DNA of 57,307 nt from the NCBI RefSeq assembly GCF_001984065.1, contig NZ_LYVP01000030.1, forward strand, positions 1 to 57,307. The letters run 5' to 3'. The notes beneath the pieces were generated by a model. It made no database searches, was not told where the DNA came from, and was given only the letters and a program-made list of their open reading frames with translations. The position numbers and the translations under genes were made by a program. Shown in pieces: positions 48,122 through 57,307 of the stretch. This stretch comes from Pseudomonas sp. KK4 (GTDB lineage: Bacteria; Pseudomonadota; Gammaproteobacteria; Pseudomonadales; Pseudomonadaceae). Position 1 is the stretch's first letter, and every line of letters starts with the position of its first letter.

Positions 48122-49159
48122 TCACACCCCGCCCGCAACGGTGTCGTGCAACGGGATCATCGCTTCCCGGGCCCAGCGCGCACTCAGGCGTTGCCCGGTC
48201 TGGTGCTGCGCGCTGGTGTCGAGCCATTGATTGTTGGCCTGGCTGATGTTCAGGGTCTGGCCGTTTTCCAGCTTCAGCTCATAGCGGGTGGCGCTGCCCT
48301 GGTACTGGATATCGTGCAGCAGGCCGCTGACTTCGATCTCGTGGCTGGCCAGCGGGCCTTCGGCGAAACGCACGTGTTCCGGACGGATCGAAAACGGCTG
48401 TGGATTGCCGCTCAGCTGTTTGGCCAGGTCGCCGCGAATCACGTTGGAGGTGCCGACGAATTCGGCGACGAAGGTGGTCGCCGGTTTCATGTACAGGTTG
48501 CGCGGCGAGTCCACCTGTTCGATGCGGCCCTTGTTGAACACGGCCACGCGGTCGGACATCGACAGCGCTTCGGTCTGATCGTGGGTGACGAAAATGAAGG
48601 TGATGCCCAACTGGCGTTGAAGCTTCTTCAACTCGCTTTGCATCTGTTCGCGCAGCTTCAGGTCCAGTGCGCCGAGGGGTTCGTCGAGCAGCAGCACCCG
48701 TGGACGATTGACAAGGGCGCGGGCCAGGGCCACCCGCTGGCGTTGGCCGCCGGAAAGCTGCACCGGTTTACGCTCGCCGTAACCGCCGAGGGCGACCATG
48801 TCGAGGGCTTCTTCGGCGCGCTTGCGGCGTTCGTTTTTGCCGACGCCTTTGACTTTCAAACCGTAGGCGACGTTGTCGAGCACGTTCATGTGCGGGAACA
48901 GCGCGTAATCCTGGAACACGGTGTTCACGTCACGCTGATACGGCGGCAGCCCGGCGGCTTCCTCGCCGTGAATGCGGATGGAGCCTGCGCTCGGTTGTTC
49001 GAAACCGGCGATCAGGCGCAGGCAGGTGGTTTTGCCCGAGCCCGAAGGCCCCAGCATGGAGAAGAACTCGCCGTCCTGGATATCGATGGAAACCCGGTCA
49101 ACGGCTTTCACTTCGCCGAACTGACGGGAAACGTTGGTGAACTGGACTGCAAGCGTCAT
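48122..49159 (-). CDS. ydcT: YdcT/PotG-like ABC ATPase
   Basis: A 345-residue ATPase: Walker A GPSGSGKTT, signature LSGGQRQRVALARAL, Walker B RVLLLDEPLGALD, switch FVTHDQTEA. A C-terminal TOBE-like domain (FSIRPEHVRFAEGPL) is standard for polyamine/iron importers. It powers uptake with the YdcU/YdcV-like permeases. A REP pair separates it from ydcS. Confidence 0.93.
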   Translation of the reverse strand: MTLAVQFTNVSRQFGEVKAVDRVSIDIQDGEFFSMLGPSGSGKTTCLRLIAGFEQPSAGSIRIHGEEAAGLPPYQRDVNTVFQDYALFPHMNVLDNVAYGLKVKGVGKNERRKRAEEALDMVALGGYGERKPVQLSGGQRQRVALARALVNRPRVLLLDEPLGALDLKLREQMQSELKKLQRQLGITFIFVTHDQTEALSMSDRVAVFNKGRIEQVDSPRNLYMKPATTFVAEFVGTSNVIRGDLAKQLSGNPQPFSIRPEHVRFAEGPLASHEIEVSGLLHDIQYQGSATRYELKLENGQTLNISQANNQWLDTSAQHQTGQRLSARWAREAMIPLHDTVAGGV

Positions 49160-49274
49160 GGTGCGGTGCTCCCAAAAGGCGAAGGCCGTCGCAGCGGCCC
49201 TGCCTGGACTTCTGAAAAAACGAGGCGACGTTCTGTAGGGGTGAAAAGGGTGGTAGCAAGGGTGGAGATCTGAT

Positions 49275-49364
49275 GTGGGAGCGGGCTTGCTCGCGAAAGC
49301 GTTGTGTCAGCCACCCTCACTGTTGAATGTGATGGCCCTTTCGCGAGTAAGCCCGCTCCCACAA
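49275..49364. repeat. REP pair between ydcS and ydcT
   Basis: Inverted units (gtgggagcgggcttgctcgc ... gcgagtaagcccgctcccac) with one base change in the right arm. Placement after the binding-protein gene suits message stabilisation. Confidence 0.92.
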
Positions 49365-49387
49365 TTGAATCTGCGTCAGTTCACAAC

Positions 49388-50539
49388 CTATCGGCCGCCC
49401 ATGATCGCGATGTAGTCCTGGGTCCAGCGGCTGTATGGCACGAATTTGCCGCCTTCAGCCTGCGGGGTTTTCCAGAAGGCGATCTTGTCGAACTGGTCGA
49501 AACCGTTGGTCTTGCAGCCTTCGGCGCCGAGCAGTTCGCTTTCCTTGCACGCTGCCCGCACCGCTGGCAATGAACCGAACCACGCTGCCACGTCGCCCTG
49601 GACTTTCGGGGTCAGCGACCAGTCCATCCACTTGTAGGCACAGTTGGGGTGCTTGGCGTCGGTGTGCAGCATGGTGGTGTCGGCCCAGCCGGTGGCGCCT
49701 TCTTTCGGAATGGTCGAGGCGATCGGCTGTTTCTCGTTCATCAGGCCGTTGACCTGATACGGCCAGGCGCCGGAGGCGACCACACCTTCGTTCTTGAAGT
49801 CGCTCATTTGCACGGTGGTGTCGTGCCAGTAGCGGTGGATCAGCGGCTGTTGGGCGCGCAGCAGGTCGAGTACCGCCTTGTACTGTGCTTCGGTCAGTTC
49901 GTAGGGGTTCTGGATGCCCAGTTCCGGCTTGGCGGACTTGAGGTACAGCGCCGCGTCGGCGATGTAGATCGGGCCGTCATAGGCCTGCACACGGCCCTTG
50001 TTCGACTTGCCGTCCGGCAGGTCTTCGGCGTTGAACACCACGCCCCAACTGGTCGGCGCGGTCTTGAACACGTTGGTGTTGTACATCAGCACGTTCGGGC
50101 CCCACTGATAGGGTGTGCCGTAGGTCTGCTTGTTGACCACGTACCACGGCGCATCCTTGAGGCGCGGGTCGAGGTTCTTCCAGTTCGGGATCAACGCGGT
50201 GTTGATCGGCTGCACACGCTTGCCGACGATCAGGCGCAGGGACGCGTCGCCGGACGCGGTCACCAGGTCATAACCCCCCTTGGCCATCAGGCTCACCATC
50301 TCATCGGAGGTGGCGGCGGTCTTCACGTTGACCTTGCAGCCGGTTTCCTTCTCGAAACCGGTCACCCAGTCATACGCCTTGTCGCTTTCACCACGTTCGA
50401 TGTAGCCAGGCCACGCCACGATATCCAGCTGGCCTTCGCCGGCGCCGACCGCCTTGAGCGGCTCGGCGGCCTGGACACTGGCACTGGCCAGCAGCGCGGT
50501 GGTGATTGCACTGAGCAGTGCGGTCTTGTGCACGAACAT
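49388..50539 (-). CDS. ydcS: YdcS-like periplasmic binding protein
   Basis: A 383-residue solute-binding protein. The signal peptide ends ALLASASVQAAE. The mature protein shows DIVAWPGYIERGESDKAYDW and GYDLVTASGDASLRLI, typical of YdcS/PotD relatives. Its partner genes encode a complete polyamine-type importer. It probably binds putrescine or a related amine (inference from family and neighbours). It follows the second aldehyde dehydrogenase by 83 bp. Confidence 0.93.
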   Translation of the reverse strand: MFVHKTALLSAITTALLASASVQAAEPLKAVGAGEGQLDIVAWPGYIERGESDKAYDWVTGFEKETGCKVNVKTAATSDEMVSLMAKGGYDLVTASGDASLRLIVGKRVQPINTALIPNWKNLDPRLKDAPWYVVNKQTYGTPYQWGPNVLMYNTNVFKTAPTSWGVVFNAEDLPDGKSNKGRVQAYDGPIYIADAALYLKSAKPELGIQNPYELTEAQYKAVLDLLRAQQPLIHRYWHDTTVQMSDFKNEGVVASGAWPYQVNGLMNEKQPIASTIPKEGATGWADTTMLHTDAKHPNCAYKWMDWSLTPKVQGDVAAWFGSLPAVRAACKESELLGAEGCKTNGFDQFDKIAFWKTPQAEGGKFVPYSRWTQDYIAIMGGR

Positions 50540-50622
50540 GGGAATTCCCTCTTCTTCAAATTATGGTCGGGGCAGTTGTGAACGTGGTGAAGCATGCCGT
50601 TGGCGGCTTGTTATTAGCGTAG

Positions 50623-52080
50623 TCAGAGATGCTGGCCGTGGCGCGCCATGATGTGCCGCACCACGCTGTAGTCCTGTAGTGAGTCGCTGGACAGGTCCTT
50701 GCCGTAGCCCGAGCGCTTGAGGCCGCCATGGGGCATTTCGCTGACCAGCATGAAGTGGCTGTTGATCCAGGTGCAGCCGTACTGCAAACGCGCGGCGACC
50801 TGCATCGCCTTGTCCAGGTTCTGGGTCCAGACTGAGGACGCCAGGCCATATTCCGAATCGTTGGCCCAGTCCACGGCCTGTTCCAGCTCATCGAAACGGG
50901 TCACGGTGACCACCGGGCCGAACACTTCGCGCTGGACGATTTCGTCGCTCTGTCTGCAACCGGCCAGCAAGGTCGGCTGATAAAAGAAACCGGCACCGGA
51001 GTGCACCGCCGCACCGGTCACACGCTCGATGTGCGGCTGACCGAGGGCGCGCTCGACGAAACTGGCCACGCGGTCGCGCTGGCGAGTGCTGATCAGCGGG
51101 CCGATCTCGTTGTCGGCGTCGCGCTTGCCGGCAAAACGAATGCTGCTGACCGCCGCGCCGAGTTCCGCCACCAGCCGATCGTGAATCCCGGCCTGTGCAT
51201 AAACCCGGCACGCCGCCGTGCAATCCTGCCCGGCGTTGTAGTAACCGTAGGTGCGCACGCCTTCGACCACGGCCTGAATGTCGGCATCGTTGCAGACGAT
51301 TACCGGGGCTTTGCCGCCCAGTTCCAGGTGAGTGCGCTTGAGGGTTTTGGCTGCGGCCTGAAGGATCTTCTGCCCGGTGACGATATCGCCGGTCAGCGAC
51401 ACCATGCGCACCTTGGGATGGCTGACCAGATGGCTGCCGACGCCTTCGCCACCCCCGCAGACAATGTTGATCACGCCACGCGGCAGGATCTCGGCCAAGG
51501 CTGGCGCCAAGGCCAGGATCGACAGCGGCGTGTGTTCCGATGGCTTGAACACCAGGGTGTTGCCGGCGGCCAGGGCCGGGGCGATTTTCCACGCGGCCAT
51601 CATGATCGGGTAATTCCACGGCGCAATCGATGCGACAACGCCAATCGGATCGCGGCGCACCATGCTGGTGTAGCCCGGCAGGTATTCACCGCTGAGTTGA
51701 CCGGTCTGGCAACGCACGGCGCCAGCGAAGAAGCGGAACACATCGACGGTGGCGCTCAGGTCGTCCTGACGGGCCAGGTGCAACGGCTTGCCGCAGTTCA
51801 GCGCTTCGAGACGGGCCAGCAGGTCGGCGTTTTTTTCGATGGCGTTGGCAATGTCCAGCAGCAGGTTCGAGCGTTGCTGCGGGGTGGTGCGTGACCAACC
51901 GGCGAAGGCGCGGTGGGCGGCGAGGATGGCGGCTTCGACCTGTTCGGTGCTGGCTTCGGCGATCTGTGTCAGCACCTCGCCCGTGGCCGGATTGATGATC
52001 GGCTCGACGAAGCCTTGCCCGGCGACCAATTCGCCATCGATCAACAACGCGGTGAACAACGGGGTCTGCGCGCCAGCCAT
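50623..52080 (-). CDS. Second gamma-aminobutyraldehyde-type aldehyde dehydrogenase
   Basis: A 485-residue aldehyde dehydrogenase, clearly paralogous to the enzyme at 44.8-46.2 kb. It shares [21 protein letters not shown] (active Glu), [11 protein letters not shown] (active Cys) and a C-terminus [12 protein letters not shown]. The start could be the ATG at 52080 (MAGAQTPLF) or at 52110 (MATQEKRS, with GGGAG four bases before it). I list the shorter. It is the first gene of the catabolic operon and probably acts on a longer or substituted omega-aminoaldehyde (inference). Confidence 0.87.
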   Translation of the reverse strand: MAGAQTPLFTALLIDGELVAGQGFVEPIINPATGEVLTQIAEASTEQVEAAILAAHRAFAGWSRTTPQQRSNLLLDIANAIEKNADLLARLEALNCGKPLHLARQDDLSATVDVFRFFAGAVRCQTGQLSGEYLPGYTSMVRRDPIGVVASIAPWNYPIMMAAWKIAPALAAGNTLVFKPSEHTPLSILALAPALAEILPRGVINIVCGGGEGVGSHLVSHPKVRMVSLTGDIVTGQKILQAAAKTLKRTHLELGGKAPVIVCNDADIQAVVEGVRTYGYYNAGQDCTAACRVYAQAGIHDRLVAELGAAVSSIRFAGKRDADNEIGPLISTRQRDRVASFVERALGQPHIERVTGAAVHSGAGFFYQPTLLAGCRQSDEIVQREVFGPVVTVTRFDELEQAVDWANDSEYGLASSVWTQNLDKAMQVAARLQYGCTWINSHFMLVSEMPHGGLKRSGYGKDLSSDSLQDYSVVRHIMARHGQHL

Positions 52081-52184
52081 TTTTCGCGATCTCTTTTCTT
52101 GTGTGGCCATGCTGCTCCCAATGCCTGGGGGCCGGCCCGTCTTATATAGATGCAGCAAGACTAGTGCGCGGACCCGAGGTCGAC

Positions 52185-52198
52185 AAATACTAAATACT
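52185..52198. promoter_or_regulatory. Tandem AAATACT repeat upstream of the dehydrogenase operon
   Basis: Two exact head-to-tail copies of AAATACT lie about 35-45 bp upstream of a minus-strand TATATA element near 52143-52149, between the LysR gene and the dehydrogenase. The position suits an activator site, perhaps for that LysR protein. Confidence 0.4.
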
Positions 52199-52213
52199 GA
52201 AGGTGGCGTTCGA

Positions 52214-53128
52214 TTAAATAGATGGCTTGCGCCCGCCGTGGGGCTGCTCTCGGGCGACGGTCAGGAACGGGTCGACCAGCGCCGGCCGTGCAGTGCCGCG
52301 CCGCCAGGCGAGGCCGACGTCCAGGGTCTGGCTGAGATCGGCAATCGGCCGCGCTTCGATGATGTCGCCTTCCAGCGACCAGGGGCGATAAGTCATGTCC
52401 GGCTGGATAGAGACCCCCAGCCCGGCGGCCACCAGGCTTCGCACTGCTTCGGTCGAGGCGGTGCGCAAAGTGATGCGCGGTTGCAGGGAGGCGGCGGTCC
52501 ACATGCGCTGGGCGTTGCGGTCCATTTCATCGACGTTCAGTTGAATCAATGGCTCCCGGGCCACGTCGGCCAGGTTGATGCTGTCGTGTTCCAGCAGTGG
52601 ATGCTGGGCTGGCAGCCACAACCGATGGGGCGAGTGAGTCAGCACTTCGGTCTGCAGGGCATGACGGTCTTCCAGGTTGGACAGGATCAGTACACCGACA
52701 TCGATCTCGCCGCTGACCAGCAAATGCTCGATGTATGGGCGCTCGTCCTCCATCACGCGAATTTCCACGTTGGGGTAGGCCCGCTGGAAACGGGTGAGCA
52801 AATCCGCCAGGTAATAACCGGCCACCAGGCTGGTCACGCCGATGATCAACTGCCCGGCCACCTGGTCGGTGCTCTGTTGCAGGCTGCGCTTGGCGTTGTC
52901 GACGGTGGCCAGGATCAAGTGCGCCTGGCGCAGGAATTGGTGGCCCTGGTGGGTGAGGGTCATGCCCTTGGCGTGGCGATTGAACAGGCCGACGCCGATT
53001 TCCTGTTCCAGTTGCTGGATCGCCAGGGTCAGGGTGGACTGGGAAATGAAGGCGGTCTGCGCAGCGGCGGAGATCGAACCGGTCTCGGCCACGGCGATGA
53101 AATGACGGATCTGACGCAGGGTCATCAT
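52214..53128 (-). CDS. LysR-family regulator of the amine catabolic operon
   Basis: A 304-residue LysR protein: helix-turn-helix [20 protein letters not shown] with the following [19 protein letters not shown], and substrate domain [18 protein letters not shown]. It has two tandem start codons at 53128. It lies just upstream of, and on the same strand as, the dehydrogenase/ydcSTUV set, so it is the likely regulator; LysR genes are more often divergent from their targets. The effector is unknown. Confidence 0.85.
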   Translation of the reverse strand: MMTLRQIRHFIAVAETGSISAAAQTAFISQSTLTLAIQQLEQEIGVGLFNRHAKGMTLTHQGHQFLRQAHLILATVDNAKRSLQQSTDQVAGQLIIGVTSLVAGYYLADLLTRFQRAYPNVEIRVMEDERPYIEHLLVSGEIDVGVLILSNLEDRHALQTEVLTHSPHRLWLPAQHPLLEHDSINLADVAREPLIQLNVDEMDRNAQRMWTAASLQPRITLRTASTEAVRSLVAAGLGVSIQPDMTYRPWSLEGDIIEARPIADLSQTLDVGLAWRRGTARPALVDPFLTVAREQPHGGRKPSI

Positions 53129-53317
53129 GGAAGGGTACCCGGTGGGCGGTTTTTATCGATTTGTTCGAGTGTATATCTAAAAAACAGAAAGCAGCCGCAA
53201 GGTTCATGCACAAGGCTGCGGGCAACATCTGGAAGCACTCTTGCTGGCAGGCGCCGGGCACTTTCGATCTAGTCTGGTTGCCTCAAAATCCGGTTACACC
53301 TTTTTTGGAGGCGGAAA

Positions 53318-54040
53318 ATGAACACCCGTGGATTGCTCGATCAACTGCTCAAGTCCGGCCAGGATCTGTTGCAGAACAAGACGGGCGGGGCGCAGAACAA
53401 AGCGTCCGCTGGTTTGGGCGGGTTGCTCGGCGGCAACAGTGGCGGCTCGGGCGGGCTGGGTGGTTTGCTCTCGGGCGCTGGCGGCGGCGCTCTGGCGGCG
53501 GGGGCCATGGGGCTGCTGCTCGGTAGCAAGAAGGCGCGCAAGGTGGGCGGCAAGGTCGCGGTGTACGGCGGTCTCGCGGCGCTGGGTGTGCTGGCCTACA
53601 AGGCTTACGGTAACTGGCAGGCCCAGCAGGGCACCGCGCCGAAGAACGAACCGCAAACCCTGGACCGCCTGCCCGCCGCGCAGGTCGAGCAACACAGCCA
53701 GGCGATCCTCAAGGCCCTGGTGGCCGCGGCCAAGGCCGATGGGCACATCGATGAGCGTGAGCGGGAGTTGATCGAAGGCGAGTTCACCAAGCTCGACAAT
53801 GATCAGGAACTGCAGCACTGGCTGCACGCGGAGCTGAACAAGCCCCTGGACCCAACTGATGTCGCCCGCGCCGCCAAAACCCCGGAGATGGCGGCCGAAA
53901 TGTACATCGCCAGCGTGATGCTGGTGGACGAGGAAAGCTTCATGGAGAAATCCTACCTCGATGAACTGGCGCGACAGCTCAAGCTGGAACCGGGGTTGAA
54001 GGCCGAGTTGGAGAAGCAGGTGCGCCTGGCTGCTGTTTAA
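53318..54040 (+). CDS. DUF533 / TerB-like inner membrane protein (YebE type)
   Basis: A 240-residue protein. The N-terminal 60 residues are glycine-rich and helical (LGGLLGGNSGGSGGLGGLL), followed by a hydrophobic segment VAVYGGLAALGVLAYKAYGN and a TerB-like helical domain AILKALVAAAKADGHIDERE. GGAGG six bases upstream fixes the ATG. YebE relatives are associated with envelope stress in E. coli; the biochemical role is unknown. Confidence 0.9.
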   Translation: MNTRGLLDQLLKSGQDLLQNKTGGAQNKASAGLGGLLGGNSGGSGGLGGLLSGAGGGALAAGAMGLLLGSKKARKVGGKVAVYGGLAALGVLAYKAYGNWQAQQGTAPKNEPQTLDRLPAAQVEQHSQAILKALVAAAKADGHIDERERELIEGEFTKLDNDQELQHWLHAELNKPLDPTDVARAAKTPEMAAEMYIASVMLVDEESFMEKSYLDELARQLKLEPGLKAELEKQVRLAAV

Positions 54041-54052
54041 GGTTTGAAAATA

Positions 54053-54123
54053 CCATCGCGGGCAAGCCTCGCGCCTACAGGATTCGCATCGAGTCCTGTA
54101 GGAGCGAGGCTTGCCCGCGATGG
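54053..54123. repeat. REP pair (gcgaggcttgcccgcgatgg family)
   Basis: Units at 54053-54081 and 54095-54123 form a long inverted repeat with a 13-base loop (ccatcgcgggcaagcctcg ... cgaggcttgcccgcgatgg). It is a third variant of REP in the window, in the compact orientation, after the DUF533 gene. Confidence 0.92.
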
Positions 54124-54300
54124 CGTCTTCATTATCGCCACCGCCCTCCATGACCATTCCACGGTCCCTTTGTGCCAAATCACCACTGGCACACCTCCCG
54201 CCAGTAGCGGACAGTCCCCATCCAGAGCCAATCCCGGCTTTTTCCAAGCGGGATGAGAAGTGGTGCGCACCCGTCTTATTAATGAAACACCGCCCTCGGC

Positions 54301-54306
54301 TATACT
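54301..54306 (+). promoter_or_regulatory. Candidate -10 element of wspA
   Basis: TATACT precedes the GTG start of wspA by 33 bases, in the context ggcTATACTcccc often seen before Pseudomonas genes. The -35 region is weak (TTAATG at 16-base spacing). Confidence 0.35.
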
Positions 54307-54339
54307 CCCCGCATTTCGAAACGACCCCGAGGACAGCCT

Positions 54340-55962
54340 GTGAAGAACTGGACGTTGCGCCAACGCATTTTGGCGAGTTTTGCAGTCATCATCGCCATCA
54401 TGCTGTTGATGGTGGTCGTCTCGTATTCAAGGCTGTTGAAGATCGAAGACAGCCAAGCCAGTGTGCGCGAGGATGCACTCCCTGGCTTGTTCTACAGTTC
54501 GATGATTCGCGGCGCCTGGTCCGACAGTTTCCTGCGCATTCAAGCCATGCTCGGCCTTGAGCAAGGGCAGGGCTTCAACACCAAGGATGCCGCGGATTTC
54601 AGTGGCTATGCCGTGCGCCTGCAAGAACAGATGGACCTGTATCGCCAGACCATCACCGACGATGAGGACCGGACCGAGTTCGCCGCGTTCCAGAAGGCCC
54701 ACGACGATTACCATCGGATACTGGCGGCGGTCATCGATCTGCATAAGCGCAACCAGAATGCCGACGCGATCACGATGTTCAACGACGAGCTGACGCCAGC
54801 CTGGACGACGGGACGGATGAAGCTCAACGATATTCTGCTGCATAACAAGGCCGTGGCCGACAGGGACATTGTCGCCATCGATGATGCGGTGCTCACCGCT
54901 AAAGTCATCATGGGCATATCGCTGCTGATCGCGGTACTGGCCGCCGGTCTCTGCGGCCTGCTGCTGATGCGCGCGATCATGGCGCCGATGAACCGCATCG
55001 TGCAGATCCTCGAAGTGATGCGCACCGGCGATCTCAGCCGTCGCCTGAACCTGGATCGCAAAGACGAATTCGGCGCCGTCGAAACCGGCTTTAACGACAT
55101 GATGACCGAGCTGACCGCCCTCGTATCCCAGGCCCAGCGCTCGTCGGTGCAGGTCACCACCTCGGTCACCGAGATCGCCGCCACCTCCAAGCAGCAGCAG
55201 GCCACCGCCACCGAAACCGCCGCCACCACCACCGAAATCGGCGCGACGTCCCGTGAAATTGCTGCCACTTCGCGGGATCTGGTGCGCACCATGACCGAAG
55301 TGTCCACCGCCGCCGATCAGGCCTCGGTGGCCGCCGGCTCCGGGCAGCAAGGGCTGGCGCGCATGGAAGAAACCATGCACTCGGTGATGGGCGCGGCCGA
55401 TCTGGTCAACGCCAAACTGGCGATCCTCAATGAGAAGGCCGGCAACATCAACCAGGTGGTGGTGACCATCGTCAAGGTCGCCGACCAGACCAACCTGCTG
55501 TCGCTCAACGCCGCTATCGAGGCCGAGAAGGCCGGTGAATACGGTCGCGGTTTTGCCGTGGTCGCCACCGAAGTGCGGCGCCTGGCGGACCAGACCGCCG
55601 TCGCCACCTACGACATCGAGCAGATGGTGCGTGAGATTCAGTCGGCGGTGTCGGCCGGGGTGATGGGCATGGACAAGTTCTCCGAAGAAGTGCGCCGGGG
55701 CATGTCCGAAGTGCAGCAGGTGGGCGAGCAGTTGTCGCAGATCATCCATCAGGTGCAGGCGCTGGCGCCGCGGGTGCTGATGGTCAACGAGGGCATGCAG
55801 GCCCAGGCCACCGGTGCCGAGCAGATCAACCACGCGCTGGTGCAACTGGGCGATGCCAGCAGCCAGACTGTCGAGTCCCTGCGCCAGGCCAGCTTCGCCA
55901 TCGACGAACTGAGCCAGGTGGCCGTCGGGCTGCGCGGTGGCGTTTCGCGATTCAAAGTCTGA
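54340..55962 (+). CDS. wspA: WspA, surface-sensing methyl-accepting chemoreceptor
   Basis: A 540-residue receptor. Membrane segments lie near 11-30 and 190-212, with a periplasmic four-helix-bundle domain between, then a HAMP region (RIVQILEVMRTGDLSRRLNL) and a signalling domain with the hairpin LLSLNAAIEAEKAGEYGRGF and the following AVVATEVRRLADQT. The start is a GTG with GAGGA seven bases upstream. Next come a CheW-like and a CheR-like gene, the wspABC order. In Pseudomonas the Wsp complex responds to surface contact and activates the WspR diguanylate cyclase, raising c-di-GMP. Confidence 0.93.
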   Translation: MKNWTLRQRILASFAVIIAIMLLMVVVSYSRLLKIEDSQASVREDALPGLFYSSMIRGAWSDSFLRIQAMLGLEQGQGFNTKDAADFSGYAVRLQEQMDLYRQTITDDEDRTEFAAFQKAHDDYHRILAAVIDLHKRNQNADAITMFNDELTPAWTTGRMKLNDILLHNKAVADRDIVAIDDAVLTAKVIMGISLLIAVLAAGLCGLLLMRAIMAPMNRIVQILEVMRTGDLSRRLNLDRKDEFGAVETGFNDMMTELTALVSQAQRSSVQVTTSVTEIAATSKQQQATATETAATTTEIGATSREIAATSRDLVRTMTEVSTAADQASVAAGSGQQGLARMEETMHSVMGAADLVNAKLAILNEKAGNINQVVVTIVKVADQTNLLSLNAAIEAEKAGEYGRGFAVVATEVRRLADQTAVATYDIEQMVREIQSAVSAGVMGMDKFSEEVRRGMSEVQQVGEQLSQIIHQVQALAPRVLMVNEGMQAQATGAEQINHALVQLGDASSQTVESLRQASFAIDELSQVAVGLRGGVSRFKV

Positions 55963-56498
55963 TGAGCGAGCTCACCGTCAAGCGCACTGCTATCAAGCAG
56001 GCGCCCCATGCGCTGTTCCTGGTGTTTCGCATTGGTTGCGAGCGCTATGCCCTGCGCGCCACTGAAGTGGCCGAAGTGCTGCCGCGCCTGCCCTTGAAGC
56101 CGATTGCCCGGGCGCCCCAATGGGTGGCCGGCGTATTCGCCTGGCGTGGCGTCGTGGTGCCGGTGATCGACCTCAGCGCGTTGACCTTCGATGCGCCTGC
56201 CCAGGCCCGGACCAGCACGCGACTGGTGCTGGTGCATTACCGCCCGGATCAAAGCGCACCGGCGCAACTGCTCGGCCTGATCCTGGAGCAGGCCACTGAC
56301 ACCTTGCGTTGCGATCCGGCGGACTTTCAGCCCTATGGCCTGGACACTCCCCAGGCCCCTTACCTGGGGCCGGTGCGCAAGGACGAGCAGGGTTTGCTGC
56401 AATGGGTGCGGGTCGTCGATCTGTTGGACGAGCGGGTCCGCGCGCTGTTGTATCCGTCGCCCCCATTGGACCTCACGCTGCTTGAGGAACAGTCATGA
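55962..56498 (+). CDS. wspB: WspB, CheW-like coupling protein
   Basis: A 178-residue CheW-domain protein: FRIGCERYALRATEVAEVLP, WVAGVFAWRGVVVPVIDL and LLGLILEQATDTLRC. It couples WspA to the WspE kinase. Its ATG shares a base with the wspA stop (TGATG), showing tight coupling. A second adaptor (WspD) would be expected downstream, beyond the window. Confidence 0.93.
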   Translation: MSELTVKRTAIKQAPHALFLVFRIGCERYALRATEVAEVLPRLPLKPIARAPQWVAGVFAWRGVVVPVIDLSALTFDAPAQARTSTRLVLVHYRPDQSAPAQLLGLILEQATDTLRCDPADFQPYGLDTPQAPYLGPVRKDEQGLLQWVRVVDLLDERVRALLYPSPPLDLTLLEEQS

Positions 56499-57307
56499 GC
56501 AACGACCAGCGTTTTTTCGATTTCCTCAAGGAACGCATCGGCCTCGACGTGACCTCGGTGGGCCCGGCGATCATCGAGCGCGCGGTGCGTCAGCGCAGCA
56601 CGGCATCCAATGCGCAGACGGCCGACGAGTACTGGCGCAGGCTGCAAACCTGCGGTGACGAGCAGCAGGCATTGATCGAAGCGGTGATCGTCCCCGAGAC
56701 CTGGTTCTTCCGGTACCCGGAATCCTTCGCCACCCTGGCGAAACTGGCGGCCCGGCGCCTGAGCGAGATCAATAACCTGCGGGCCCTGCGCATTCTCAGC
56801 CTGCCGTGCTCTACCGGCGAAGAGCCGTATTCGATCGCCATGGCGCTGCTCGATGCCGGGTTCAAGCCGCACCAGTTCAAGGTCGACGGCATGGACGTGA
56901 GCCCTTTGTCGGTGGACAAGGCCCGGCGTGCGCTGTACGGCAAGAATTCCTTTCGCGGCGAGGACTTGAGCTATCGCGAGCGCTATTTCACCGCCGAAAA
57001 CGATGGTTATCACCTCAACAGTCGAGTGCTGGACCAAGTGCGCCTGCAAGTCGGCAATGTGCTGGATCCGACCTTGCTCGCCAATGAGCCGCCGTTTGAT
57101 TTCGTGTTCTGCCGCAATCTGCTGATCTATTTCGACCTGGCCACGCAAAAGCAGGTGTTCGAAGTACTCAAGCGCCTGACCCACGTCGATGGCGTGCTGT
57201 TCATCGGCCCGGCCGAAGGCAGCCTGCTGGGGCGCCTGGGCATGCGCTCGATCGGTATCCCACAGTCGTTTGCCTTCAGTCGCCACAGTCCTGCCGAGCC
57301 CGAACCG
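56495..57307 (+). CDS. wspC: WspC, CheR-type methyltransferase (5' part, cut by the window end)
   Basis: The first 271 codons of a CheR-like enzyme that methylates WspA. The N-terminal helical domain is FFDFLKERIGLDVTSVGPAI. The SAM-binding region follows: SLPCSTGEEPYSIAMALLDA and FDFVFCRNLLIYFD. The start overlaps wspB by 4 bp (ATGA). WspC proteins carry C-terminal TPR repeats that would lie beyond base 57307. The reading frame is open at the edge. Confidence 0.93.
   Translation, partial: MSNDQRFFDFLKERIGLDVTSVGPAIIERAVRQRSTASNAQTADEYWRRLQTCGDEQQALIEAVIVPETWFFRYPESFATLAKLAARRLSEINNLRALRILSLPCSTGEEPYSIAMALLDAGFKPHQFKVDGMDVSPLSVDKARRALYGKNSFRGEDLSYRERYFTAENDGYHLNSRVLDQVRLQVGNVLDPTLLANEPPFDFVFCRNLLIYFDLATQKQVFEVLKRLTHVDGVLFIGPAEGSLLGRLGMRSIGIPQSFAFSRHSPAEPEP

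Noticed and set aside
54190..54206. Sigma-54-like CTGGCACACCTCCCGCC upstream of wspA
   Set aside because: The GG/GC spacing fits but most other consensus bases do not, and no activator gene or dyad is nearby.
54427..55845. A 472-codon minus-strand open frame rich in Gly and His
   Set aside because: Antisense to wspA; the low-complexity glycine runs come from the repetitive coiled-coil codons of the receptor.

Overview
The window looks like chromosomal DNA from a Pseudomonas of the P. fluorescens group. The reasons are high G+C coding sequence, many short REP palindromes of the 'gtgggagcgggcttgctcgcgaa' and 'cctgtaggagcgagc' types between genes, and several recognisable Pseudomonas loci: metR/metE, aatJQMP-aauSR, opgD, a ydcSTUV-like transporter and the start of wspABC. 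I saw no tRNA, rRNA, CRISPR array or intact insertion sequence.

Layout. 1-4.4 kb: an OpgC-type membrane acyltransferase faces a three-gene GtrA / GtrB-like / GT-C glycosyltransferase set for surface-polysaccharide glycosylation. 4.4-10.7 kb: an FMN glutamate-synthase-like protein, a LuxR regulator facing a nitrilase-family amidase, an APC permease, a Nudix hydrolase, a remnant of a LysE exporter gene and a GNAT. 10.8-14.1 kb: metR and metE, divergent. 14.2-19.1 kb: a 1618-residue toxin-like protein. 19.3-21.2 kb: a secreted alpha/beta hydrolase and a FrnE-like DsbA protein.

21.2-28.5 kb is the most interesting block. Six tightly packed minus-strand genes encode an MtnX-like HAD phosphatase, a class III aminotransferase, an alpha/beta hydrolase, a FemAB/GNAT-like transferase, a sensor kinase and a sigma-54 response regulator. 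A near-consensus sigma-54 promoter and a perfect inverted repeat lie upstream. This reads as a self-regulated pathway of unknown product. Next to it are a MipA-like outer-membrane protein and a second operon of an arginase-fold protein plus two half-size EamA transporters (28.7-31.3 kb).

31.5-38.2 kb is the acidic amino-acid uptake system: aauR, aauS, aatP, aatM, aatQ, aatJ. Its sigma-54 promoter and two TTCGG-N4-CCGAA activator sites are visible before aatJ. opgD follows (38.4-40.0 kb). 40.0-43.1 kb is a small accessory patch of lower G+C: a 61-residue protein, a BRO-N antirepressor-like gene with a structured leader, and an overcoming-lysogenization-type AAA ATPase followed by what looks like the stump of an RloB partner.

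43.1-53.1 kb is an amine or amino-acid catabolic region: APC permease, gamma-aminobutyraldehyde dehydrogenase, ydcVUTS ABC transporter, a second paralogous aldehyde dehydrogenase and a LysR regulator. 53.3-57.3 kb holds a DUF533 protein and then wspA, wspB and the 5' part of wspC, the surface-sensing chemotaxis-like complex that feeds the WspR diguanylate cyclase (outside the window).
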